A model generated the notes under the pieces. The model was not told the DNA's origin and ran no database searches. It saw only the letters and a program-made list of their open reading frames with translations. From Pelargonium tetragonum (lineage: Eukaryota; Streptophyta; Magnoliopsida; Geraniales; Geraniaceae), in contig JAYMTL010000005.1 in NCBI GenBank assembly GCA_036897445.1, positions 226,144-290,143 on the forward strand: a DNA stretch of 64,000 nt, given 5' to 3'. Below, piece after piece: positions 50,801-61,829 of this stretch (position 1 is the stretch's first letter; each line of letters begins with the position of its first letter). Position numbers and translations under genes: made by a program.

Positions 50801-53800
50801 ATCCGCCTTGTTGCAACGCCACGATTGGGGGTTTCCGATTACCGCGCATTTCGCAGAATATAGCGCTATCTCAACTAAAAAGTTTTCGTTTTCACTACCC
50901 CCAAAGTAAGGGACGCACTTCCTAAAGTTATACTTGGGTTCCGTTAATCGACTTTTATTATATACTAGTTACCGCACCGCTTATCTTTCCCTTTAACTAG
51001 CAAAAGCTAGAACTCTGAGAGAAACGGATAGCTCGAGCCAATAACTACCTAAAAAGATGACTTGTCTGCTTTCTGCACGCTAAGGATCTCAAAAAAAACT
51101 TGGGGCTCTAAAATTTTATGTAAAAAAATCCTCATTAACATAGGGGTTTTAGGGGTAACCCTAGTATATAGGCTTTTAACAAAGATTAAGTCTCCGTTAC
51201 AAAAAGCCTGTAAATTTATCCTAGTTAGACTAAAGCATCCACAAGAATTAGAATCCTTATAAAAAAATCTCAAGCTCAAAGAGCGTAAATATATAAGGAA
51301 GAAATCCCTCTATAAACTTTACTATGCCGAGCAATTCGATATTCTTTTAAGAATAAATATTCGTGGGCAACCGCTTTTATAGGGGGCACAGGCAACAAAA
51401 CCTAACCCGGGACCCGCATTCATACAAAAGGCAAAGTTTTTAGCGTAAAATAACTCTTGTCGACGTAAAAACTTACTAGATTTTTTTGTGGCTTAAGTGC
51501 AGGTAGAACCAAAATTTCTCGGCTCAAATACGACTGTTACTAGAGAATTCCGGGTTCTAAATAGAAAACCCTGCCCCCTTAAAGGACTTTTGAAGGAAGT
51601 TCCCTACCCCTACTTTTATATACTACATTAAAAATCCCAAAGATTACCTCTTTAAGAGATTCTATTTAAATCTTATTTTATTTTCGTGAATTTCGGTTAC
51701 TTTGTCTGGCATTCAGCCTACAGGGGCCACCCTTGTTGAATACGTAGACGCTGTTTAGAGCTCCCCATACGTGTTAACTTCAATTTGGCTAGGCTTTTTG
51801 TCGAAAATGCAGAGGAACAAAAAGAATGCTTTGGATTAAGATACTCCTACGGAGCACCATAAAAAGACAAAATTGCAAAAAGGTACGGGAAGAAAAATCC
51901 GGCGTTGTCTAGATCTAAAAGGGGTTTACCTCGTATAAATTAGTAATTTACTTATAATTTTATTATAAGAAAAAAACAGAGGATTGCTCAAGTCTTATAG
52001 AGTTAGAAGGAGAGGACATGTTTTCCATATTTAGACCCGTTACCGATCGGGTTGCTTCTGGTTCAGAAAGGGTTTCTTTTTAAAGATTTAATATGAGGAT
52101 TCTTTTCTAAAAATTTCTATGGATGGAGAGTCAATCTAGTATTTAAACGGTTAGGATCCCCTGTAATTAGTATACTGAATACAATAAATATAGTATTCGG
52201 AGAGTCTAATATCTTAATAAAGTACTTTTGTCTTTGTAGAGCTGTGGCCTTATATTTATAAAAGTGCAGTTAAATTTGCTACTATTCATAGTGTAAACAC
52301 ACGGGTAAATAGCAAAAAGAGCTGCTAGATCTCCCGTTTTTGCCCTTGTGAAGAGCTTGAGAGGCTACCTTTTTTAGAGTTTGAAGAGTATAGCATATAT
52401 CCTGTGTAAAATTTACAGTAGACTTATAGAATGTTCCAAGGAAAACCTTTTATATTAGAAAAATTCTAAGATTGAAAGGAAAGCTTTATGACTTTGTTAT
52501 CCCCGGTATTATATATCTATCCCTAACTAAGCTTTTCTGGTCTGTAAGTTAAAGCATTCCTAAAGCGCAGTTCTTTTTTCATTATAGCACTTGCGGGGTA
52601 CCCTATAAAAGGTAAATACAGGTAATACAATATTTAAGGATAAATTCTGGCACGGAGTGGCCTTAATGAGGAATGAGGGCCCCAGTGTACTTAGCGTTAA
52701 ATCCGCAGACTTTATAAACCTTTTTCTAATACGAAAATGACTAAAGGATCCCCTCAGGCTAGGATCAAGTGTCTTATGTTCTTATGTTATTAATCAAAAA
52801 ATAGGGGCTAATTTTAAAGCCTGAATAAAAAGATTTTCAGTAGCATTCTATACAGTTTACAAGTTAAGGGCTGGAAAAACTTACTAGGCACACCCGATTT
52901 TCCTTTCCGTTTTCTAGTTTTAGGAACCCCAGGGTAATAAAGCCTCTCTTTTAGGCTAGGGTGTGGTTTATGCTTATACAAGTTCAATTTCATTTTTTAG
53001 TATGTCAACTTCTTACATTGTGTAACAAATACTGAATAGTATAGTTATGGGTTGACTTTATCACGGGCTTCCTTTGTTACTTTTAAAGCCTTCCAGATTT
53101 AAGAACTAGTTTATAGTCCCAAGCTCCCAAGAAAATCGTTGAAATTTAGAAAGTTATGATACAGAATCCAAAGGTATAGCTCTAAAAAAAGACAGTAAGA
53201 AGTTTCTTTTTCAGGCATAAAAAAGGGGGGAAATTTCTGCTATTTGTGTATTTCAAAAAGGGTTTGCGTACAAAAGGGTGTACTTGCTAATGGTAAAGGT
53301 ATTAGGAAAGCTTAGATTCTAACTAAAATGAAACGAGAGCAAGGAGTAGTTTAAGTTTATCTAACAAGATACCCGTAAGATGTTAAAATACAATATATAT
53401 AACAAGTAGTACAGAAAAAATCCCTAAATGCGAAAGGACAAGGAAAACCTAAATTTATTACAGAGGAATCTAACTTTACTAAGCAGCTAGTAGAGAGACT
53501 CCCTTGGCTTTGCTTATTAGGAGAAGCCTTATTGTCTCCGAATAACTTCTAAATTCTATAATTTAAAATATAGAAATTGAATGCTCTAAACCGGTTTTCA
53601 ATATTATAACGAGTTAATCTAGTTTGAAAGAGCCCAGAAAGTACATAAATAGGTTGCTATGTTTAAACAAAAAGTACGTACTGAATCGGCTAAGGATACT
53701 CTTAGGAGCCTACAAGTCAAAGTTACCAGGCAAATACTTCTAATATCTATCGCGGGGTTCCTTGGGTGCTCGAATATAGGTTACTACAAGAATCCTGTAG

Positions 53801-55930
53801 CATGACTTTGACTTTACTGAAGTGAAGTTCGGGGGGTTTTAGAATGTGTCACAAGCAAGGAGTTACCCTAATCCATATATCTCATGACCGCTGTTGAAAA
53901 GGAGACTACAGCTTTTAAAATAAACTCTACTAGCTAAGCCTGCTCTTGAGTTGCACCTACCAGGGTGAGCCACTACTATATACATATAATGAATTAATCC
54001 GCGCTATTACTTGATTTCCCAGAGAATTGAAGGGGTAAAACTCAATATCTTTCCGGGAGGATTCTTTAACTCAAAAGTAGGAAAATAATATTTCATTTAT
54101 TACTCTTAAAATAAAGAGATTTTCTGTGACTGGCTATAATAAGTCTTTTTTAAGACCCCTCTAAAGTGATACACGACCCGATCAAATATAAGAGGATAGC
54201 CGCTTTTCGATATATTACAAGAATCTAAGTGACTTACTTAAAAAGACTTTGCAGAATTAGAGATTTTTGTCCTTTCAATACTTAGGGATCTGCGTTTTAT
54301 TACAAACTTCCCTAGGTTATTAAGGCAGTTTTTATAGGTTAATGCTAGAGCCCATCTGACCACAGATTCAAATCTAATCTAAGTTTTTTTTGGCCCCTAA
54401 TCTCCTCTGAAAATAGGCTCTGGTTCTATTTCTTCCTTTATCTTTATAGTTTATCAAGATCCAGCCAATTAAATGTCCTAAGCTTATACTATTCCGTAAA
54501 TTCTAAGTATTTCCTTTCCAAATTTAAAGTTCAAAAGCAAAGTCCTAAAAATCTTAAACTGAAACCTCTAATTTGTGGGAACTAAGTAAAGTCCCTAAGA
54601 GTTTCCTACTAGATTTTATGTACCAACTATATTTCAGACTCTTACTTATTTGTTTTGTAACGTGAATTGTTGACTACTTTTATTTTAAAGAACGCAATTT
54701 ATACCTTATGCTTTTCATTCTAATAAATAAAATATATAACGAAACCTTTTAGCAACATAGAACTCCGACTTTGTCTTTATTCTCCTGGAGGAAGTGATCA
54801 ATCCTAGAAAGAGAAAGATACCTCCTCTTTACAACGAAGACTTTTTAGCCTTATGCTCAGTTATTGTCGGTACAAGGTTCAAGTCCTGTGAAAGCCTCCA
54901 TACCCCAGCTTCTTGAACAAGTCAAGGAGGAACCTTAATTGGATAAAATGAGTCCGGGCTCCTGCTAAATTAAGGATTCTTTAGATAGAATAACCTTTCT
55001 TTCATTAAGAGACTCAAGCTCTTGTATAGAATAGCTTAAGTATTGCTTACTAGACCCTGGGTCGAAATTTTGGGGATTTTTCCGGATCTTAGTAGGGAAA
55101 TAAACAATTAGGAAACCCGTAAATGAATAAAAATTTACCCTGCGATATTAGACTCATTGGCACTTCAGAAGTTTTTATATAGTAACTTGTAAAAGAATTT
55201 AAAGGTCGATTATAAAAAAGAAGGATACTATACTGAGACTGACTAGTAGGGGACTCTACCTACATAAGGCCTATAAGCTAAATAAGAACTCCTAACTAGT
55301 TATTACTTTTTTCTTTCAAGCTATTCAAGTTTCCGGAGTTATCCATGAAAGAGACCCTGTACTTGGGGCCTAGGGGTATACTTAATTCCAAGATTTGAGC
55401 GAGGTCGGAACAATTTATTACTAATAAAAGCCTCTACAGGAAACCTGCGCTTAATAAGATAGCTAAATTAACCTTAAAATGTTAAAAGACCTGAAATATA
55501 TGAGTGCTTTCTACTATTATAGATAAAACCCGGGTTAATAATAAGAGCTTAATACTCAATAGTTAAACAAAAGTACTCTGTTTTTTCTACTATAGCTTGA
55601 AAAGAATTTCGGTCTTCCTCAATTCTAAAATTTATAAAATAGAATTGTTAATAAACAAAGATAAGGGGTCTCCCATACCTAGGACCTCATGTAGTTACAG
55701 TTGATAAAAACCTGTGGACATCATAGCAAAAACTTGTTATCTTTTATAATTCTATATCGGAACCCCTACCACTTTAGTTATCTAAAAATCCGTGGCTGTT
55801 ATGTCTAAAGTCCCCTTCTTGTAAGTTTCTAGTAATAATAAACCTAAGGTATAAGGTAAACTCTTTAATAACATGTTTCTAGTTCGTAATTTAGGAAATT
55901 AACAACAAGGAACAGGTTATAAAGGTCTAG
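47900..55930. other. Gene-free RIP-degraded tract
   Basis: I see no supportable gene. Chance-length frames occur at 48168-48374, 48296-48613 and 50198-50398 (the last Lys/Arg-rich). A T-arm-like AAGGTTCAAGTCCTGTG lies near 54873-54889 without a cloverleaf around it. Confidence 0.5.
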
Positions 55931-58140
55931 CTGCTTAGACAGAAGAAAAGAGAGTCTAGGTTGTAAGAAAGGTAATAAAGCTCATAAGACTAAGCAATGA
56001 AGTCTAGCTTTTAAGAATAAAGCTTTTACTTTTTTAAGGCTACCACAAGTGTGTACTTACTGTGTTAGGGAATACAGAAAATGAGTCTTCTAAAAACTCC
56101 CAAGCTGGAGCTTGCCTTCACTACAATCTTTCTTTCTTAATGGGGTTTCCTGAGTTACCTATTACCTATTTTAAACAAAACAAAGAAATTTATGAACTTT
56201 CACTGCTATATAAACATAAATTTTTTTCTTTCTTTCAAGTCTCCCTACAATGAAAATCCCGTTCGAGAACTTTTGCTTATATAGGCATCCTAAAAAATTC
56301 TCAAATTTTAGGTTAGAAATGGACACCTCTCCAAGGCAATGCGTTAGTATTGCATGTTCAAATTTCAACTACCGTAAAATCGATAAGACCCTTTTTCTTA
56401 ATAGAGCAGCCTAAATTTCCAGGTAGGCGACATATAATTGTAAAATCAATAAAACGGGCTTATCCCTTAAGTTCTACACAAGCCTTTACCAAAACTTGCT
56501 TAGTTAGATTTAGATCTGCAACTGAAACCCCTTCAATACTTGTGACTTTTTAAACTTGATCGGGAAACTGAAACTTTAAGGTATTCATTGCAAACAAATT
56601 AGCTTTACAGCTCACTTCTCTTATACTTTTTTTAATAATCCGAAAGAGCCCTAGAGAATAGAAACTAAGTCAAATGTTTCCTTTGTTAGAAAATTCCCGG
56701 AGCTTTGTCTTAGCTTAGCATTAAGTTAAGTAAGGAAGTCCCCTTACAAAAAAGAGTTTTATAAGCATATACAAAATCTAAGATCCCTTTTTGCAAAGAT
56801 TTTTTCTTTTTATAGTATCTTAGAACGAGTTGCTTTTGTAAAAACCCAATTTACTGAGTATTAAAGTTATCAAATAGCTATAATAAAAATAATGATCCTG
56901 CCTGACCCAGAAGGGTAAATACTAAAGAAAGCCAGGGTCTTTATATAATATAAATTTTCGAAGGGGCTTTTCTAGAGCGAAGGCAAATACGTACTTATTT
57001 AATAAGGCAGAGTTTCTCCTTTATTCCGCGCTCAACGGGATACAAGCCCCGGTTTAGTTTCATTTTAGAAGCTCAAGCTCTCTTTTTATGTAAGCGGATT
57101 TCTAGTCTAGTAGGGGTTTTTAATCCAGGTTACCTTTGTATCTTAGCAGAGAATTCCAATTCAGTTAACTGATCAACTCAAGTCTTTTTGTCCAATATGG
57201 ATTGCCCAAAAAGCTTTTTTACTTCCTTATAATTTTTTAGCTTGCTCGCAGTCTACCCTTAAGTTTTCCTAGAAAAGGGCCCCGTTTACAAAGCAGTAGA
57301 ATGAATAAATAAGGAGGAGTCGCAGAAAAAGTACATCCCAGAAATTAGAATTAGAGCAGTTATAAAGCAGTATGATACAAAAGCATCGGCATGTGTGCCT
57401 TGGGAAAGGGTCTATTCTCTTATAAAAAGCAAACTTTTACTATGGAAGCTCTGGGTCCTGAAAAGACTTCTTAGTGTGCTGCAGAGATTTCGTGCTATAA
57501 TAAAAAGCGGAACTCCCCGTTGAATACAGAAATTTTTTTTATAGATCCTATCGTAAAGATAAGGCTTACCCCTTTGTTTGAAGAAAATAGGGATTCAATT
57601 TTTTCTTTTTAAGACAAAAGGAAAAAGAGGTTTACCTTTATCCGGACTCGCAAATTTATACTAGGTACTGATTAAAACTGGAAATACTAAATATACAGCT
57701 CGTCGTTGTACTAAGAGTTAAAAAAAGGAAAAATTAATAACTTAAATAAAGAAATTGTGAATCAAAAAATCTGCCTCTAGAAACAGAAAAATGAAGTAGC
57801 CTAGAGCTTTCGTAATTGTTAAATCAACCCGGAAAAAACAGAAATGTAAGGGTTTTGACAAAAGTATTCGCAGCAAGATCAATGGAAGCCTTCAGTGCCT
57901 GAATTCTGTTATATCTTACCTGCCTTACACTAGTCAATGTAAAGATACAAGGGCTTAATCTGACTTCCCACCAGACTGAGTCTTAGTATTGAAATTGAGA
58001 GCGAGTTCCGCCCCCCTCCTTATAGATAGGAAACCCGTAGGTTAAACATTCCTCAAGCACCAGTAATTATAGCTAAGCTAACACTTAAAAAAGTAGAATA
58101 CAGAAGTTACACTTTCGATATTCCAGGGACTCCCAGAAGC
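55930..58140. other. Gene-free tract with faint coding-family texture at its start
   Basis: At 55940-56035 the AG-rich plus strand shares the word CATAAGACTAAG with 26296-26308, upstream of copy B, and may be a scrap of the same element. Overlapping opposite frames at 56062-56253 and 56368-56171 are chance-length. Confidence 0.3.
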
Positions 58141-58149
58141 AGTAAGCAA

Positions 58150-58171
58150 TACAAGATAAACCTTGCCTTAA
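58150..58171 (+). repeat. Dispersed repeat word, partner at 34054-34075
   Basis: Same 22-base word as at 34.05 kb with C instead of T at one position, here with the longer context CCTGCCTTTAGG downstream. Confidence 0.5.
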
Positions 58172-58906
58172 CCTGCCTTTAGGTTTACTAAAATTATTCG
58201 CTTTAGTTAGGTCTTCTTGTTTACTACTTGAAAACTGGGAACAACAAGAGTCAGCTATCCCTTAAGTTCTATCTTTACTGGAAACGCATTAACTTTAGTT
58301 TTAGGTCTACTGCCTTTACTTAGTAACCTAGCCTTTTTAGAGAACTTCCCTGGCAAATAACTTTTCCGTTTTATCCTGTAAAAACCTAGACTCAGCTCAT
58401 TATTTGAAACTGTTCCTACTTAAAAAGTCTTCCTTAGATCTGTTTCTTTATTCTTTTTAGGGACTAGCAGGGGGAGTACAACACAAGAAAAAACCCTTGT
58501 CACTTTACTCCTTACTATTTACACCCGGAAACAAGTGAAAAAGTCTCGTGCGGATACATTTGACTTTCTTTCCATTTCTTAAAGTAGACTCCCCTTACTT
58601 GGAAAATGACCCGGATTCTATAAGCTTTGCTCTTTGTTAACTAAGAACTACTCCGATAAGGAGATATAAAGAATCCCTTTAAAATTTATACTTATAGGTA
58701 AACTGCCCTAACTATTATTAGACTCGTGAGAAAGAAATCTTTGTTTAATTTACTAAATAGAACTCAAAAGAAATATCCACTTTCTTGCCTGTACCTAATG
58801 AAAATTTAGGTTCCCCTTTCTTTTATAGGCTAAGTTCTTCTCGATTCCTAACTCTGCAACCAGAATTCTTATCTTTCTAGGTCTTAACTTTCCAGGGCCC
58901 AATAGA

Positions 58907-58924
58907 ATATCAGATACTGCACAA
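58907..58924 (+). repeat. Dispersed repeat word, partner at 43888-43905
   Basis: Seventeen of eighteen bases match the 43.9 kb word, and the surrounding 20 bases are weakly similar. It suggests another fragment of the element that carries copy D. Confidence 0.5.
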
Positions 58925-60135
58925 CATGAATTGTAACAACCCCCTATCTTAGGAAACTCTTACTTTTCTTACCCCTTTACAACTAAGAAAATGAGAGGAG
59001 ACCTTTAGTTTAGGAATTCACTGTGTATTAACTTAACTTGATCCGGAAGCTTGACTTCTAAGTCTTTTTCAAAACCTTAACTTAGCTTTAGTTCTTTATA
59101 CTAGCCCAATATTTTTAGAGATGGGAAACACTAGAAACCGAAGGAGCATAAGAGCAACTTTTTACTTTAACAGTTACCTAACTGTTTAACTTCAATTTCC
59201 CCAGGGAAACTTAGTAGGAAAAACTCTTTAACAGACTAACTAGTACTAGTAGAACACCCCTTTTTAGTCTTTACCGGAAAGAAATTTAGGGATTGGTTTC
59301 ACTTTATCCTGATATCTGTATAGGAAACCCGGAAATAGAGGTATAAAAAACCTTTCTTTAGCCGCATAGCTGCACTAAGAAATTCGGGAGTAAAAGTTAA
59401 GATTACCCTTTAATTAAGTAATTAATATAGCTGCGAAAAGGCTAAGAAAACCCCCTAAAATGGATATAAACTCTAGCGGAAGAAAAGAAAATTCAGGAAT
59501 AAACTAGATATCAGAGTACTTTATTAAGCAAAAACTTTCGAATAGCTCCATATCGCTTGAAACACAAAACAACAAGGAATCCCAGATATACTTTGAAAGA
59601 TTAAAATTACATTACACACTACATGAAGAATTCTGCAATAAATAAGAAGTCTAGAATATCTTTTATCGCAAATTTAGTTACGTTGGGTTTTACCTTTTTT
59701 TGCATTATCTTTCTTTCTTTATTATACCTCTAAAACAAGCTTGTTTTTAAAAAAGCCAGCCTTAACATAGCTATAATAAGACAGAATATAGCGAAATACA
59801 AGGGTTCTAATCCCGTGCTTACTTTATACTCTTTCTTCGTAGCTCAGAATTCTTTTTATGTATGGGGCTTAGGAGCCCTCTGCCTGGACTTGTAGCTACT
59901 GTCTTTGTCTTGCCGCTAGTCATTTTGTTCCTTATATCTCATAAACCATTTTGTAATCTAGTTATCTATAGTATAATATTCTAGTATATAGGACTTTATA
60001 GTATTGTATTAGTCTTAGTAAGGTGTATTCCTCTTCTTTTGTATTTGCTGTTATCGCTAAGGGGAGCTACTAACATAGAGAGGATACATATTAAGATTGG
60101 GGGTACGTCTATCCTACCGACCGGAACACTAGAGA

Positions 60136-60149
60136 GGTAATGTAATTAA
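60136..60149 (-). repeat. 14-bp word TTAATTACATTACC, copy 5
   Basis: Exact copy on the minus strand, followed there by TCTCTAG instead of the TTCCTA seen in three other copies. It lies about 400 bases beyond the YASLQSVT box of copy E on the same strand, so it is a separate fragment from the one embedded in that frame. Confidence 0.55.
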
Positions 60150-60189
60150 TAGTATTTATAGATTGACTTACACACATATAGGGACACAA

Positions 60190-60640
60190 ACACAGCTTAC
60201 TGAACCTTGACTTACTTGTTTTTTTTATTGCTCCGTATCTTACTCTCAGTCTTCATCATAGCTATACTCTGTAATAGCTAGACCTACACCTATTTAGAGT
60301 CTTTATAGCAACTATACCAGTTTATATCTGTAGCTAGATTCTTCTTTTGGCCTTATCTGTACCCCCGACTTAAGAGATTGGTCTCTATAACTATTGTTAT
60401 TCCTGCAGCCTACATATACTTTACTATATTTCTTGACGTATCTGCATACTCTTTTGCTTCCCTCTAACTAGTGGTAGCCTACCGCAGAGTTCTTATTAGT
60501 TAGTAATTAAGAGTCTTACCTCTTGAGGCTTAGTAGTACAATAGTCCTTGTTACCGACTGAAGCGAAGCGTAGAAAGGTTAAGGTATTATAGTATATGGA
60601 CTGTGTATAGATCCTTTATAACCCACACCAACTGACCTGG
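60190..60640 (-). pseudogene. Decayed ORF of the multi-copy family, copy E
   Basis: A minus-strand frame (plus codon starts divisible by 3) runs about 150 codons with nine TAA/TAG stops (plus starts 60579, 60516, 60507, 60468, 60312, 60303, 60294, 60240, 60225) and one TGA (60246). In order it contains PFYASLQSVT at 60578-60549, a basic Tyr/Asn-rich middle, EESSYRY, the acidic stretch YDED..E.DTE and KKQVSQG. The first and last boxes match copy C at protein level. The 23-base segment coding YASLQSVT plus two bases differs at one position from 34488-34510. Copy E is more diverged in its middle. It lies downstream of copy F on the same strand, separated by AT-rich DNA with the 61.05 kb terminal-like repeat. 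Confidence 0.58.
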
Positions 60641-60649
60641 ACCTTGATT

Positions 60650-61009
60650 TTGTTGCTTCTTTGTTTTTATATTTCTATTGAATTTACTGACTTCCTTTGC
60701 TTTCTTCTAAATACTTTTAACTAGAAGAGTCTGGATCTCACAAGGACTCGTAGCTTATGTACTCTTACCTGCTGCTAGATTGAAACCAATCTTATAATGT
60801 TAATGGGGATAGGGATTCCATAGACTTAGTGCTTCTTATTGTAAGCAAGTATAGAAGGAAGTAGAATATGGATTATTATTAGTATAAGTCCTTATAGTTA
60901 TATAGTTCTTAGAGTTAATAGTTATTGTATTCCTATCTCTTTAATTATTATACCTTATTAAATATTTTATAGAATATATTGTATATATATAATTAATATT
61001 AAGTATTAG
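60650..61009. other. AT-rich spacer between copies E and F
   Basis: Dominated by TATA-type words, especially 60880-61010 (ATATATATAATTAATATTAAG). It could be LTR or untranslated DNA of the element. No coding frame is visible. Confidence 0.4.
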
Positions 61010-61047
61010 TATGTATAGTTAGGTAGGGTATGTATAGTTAGGTAGGG
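61010..61047 (+). repeat. Perfect 19-bp tandem duplication
   Basis: The unit TATGTATAGTTAGGTAGGG occurs twice head to tail (61010-61028 and 61029-61047) without a mismatch. The absence of divergence suggests it arose after most RIP damage, or that it is too short to be a RIP target. Confidence 0.9.
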
Positions 61048-61052
61048 AAGGC

Positions 61053-61066
61053 GGCTTAGCCTGACC
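61053..61066 (-). repeat. Possible LTR-terminus repeat, copy 2
   Basis: GGCTTAGCCTGACC, one base different from 47854-47867 and in the same orientation, directly adjacent to the 19-bp tandem unit. It lies between decayed ORFs E and F, where an LTR of a degenerate element would be plausible. Confidence 0.35.
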
Positions 61067-61272
61067 TGTATTCCCTTTGGCTTATTTTTCTCAATTCACT
61101 TGGATATACTTAACGGGTAAATACCGAGGGCCTGACAAGTTCTTGAAAACGGAGGAAGGAAAATGACATATAAAAAAATATAGGTATAATTTCACTTTAA
61201 CAAGATCCGAGTATCCTATTTGCAAAAAGGCAGCTTTTAACGCTTTTATAAACTAAACCTAATTTCTTTGTT

Positions 61273-61818
61273 TTATTCCCGTGTAGGAGTGCTTATTTCC
61301 TTGCAACTACGGGATTCTACTACTTTTCTTTCCTTATACTAAGTTCTAGTTCTCGAAAGGGAAGAATAAGGAGTCCTGTAATACCTAATGTACCCAACCG
61401 TAGTGTAGGCATAGGGAAGCTGAGTATACCTACTTACGCTTTAGGAACAACTTCTGCTTCTTGTTTCAAACTCTTCAAAGGTTTCTGAAGCCTGCTAAAC
61501 CTCTTTACGAGCCTCTGTTTTACTAGCTAAACTTGCTTTTCTATATCTGCCTTTCATAAATATATAAGCTAAAGATAAGACCTCTCCGTAATTTTGTCCT
61601 ATAGGCCTGGCTAGTCTTATTGCAGAAGCCTGTACTCTTATTCCCTGTAGTTTTGCTTTAGTATTACCTATTAGTTCATTATAGTGAGTTTCTTCTTGTT
61701 AAGCTTGTTAAGTATAAGTCTTTAGGTAGGGGTTGTTAGTCTTAGTATAGAGATAAAAGCAGTTCCTAAACTTTTACAGACCTAGAAAGGTTGCAGAATA
61801 TCTGGATTTTGTTTTGGT
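61273..61818 (-). pseudogene. Decayed ORF of the multi-copy family, copy F (N-terminal part)
   Basis: A minus-strand frame of 182 codons lies between TGA (61821-61819) and TAA (61275-61273). It is broken internally by six stops, all TAA/TAG (plus starts 61774, 61708, 61699, 61495, 61441, 61339). It includes a 67-codon open run (61698-61498). The order is a Gln-rich segment, THYNEL, KLQGIRVQ, IRLARPIGQN, a Lys/Arg/Glu-rich probably helical part, then QLPYAYTTVGYIRYY and ESRSCKEISTPTRE. HYN, ARP, the LP-Y-A box and the ESxxxxxSxTP box fall in the same order as in copy C. It is the best-preserved copy of the N-terminal half. Product identity is unknown; a Gag-like structural protein is my best guess. 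Confidence 0.55.
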
Positions 61819-61829
61819 TCAGTCCGTAA

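Larger units (their letters stand above)
58180..60180. other. Degraded repeat tract without identifiable gene
   Basis: Contains the repeat words at 58907-58924 and 60136-60149. The minus strand between 58.95 and 58.2 kb has codon-like texture with TAA/TAG breaks but no box I can match to the other copies. Confidence 0.35.
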
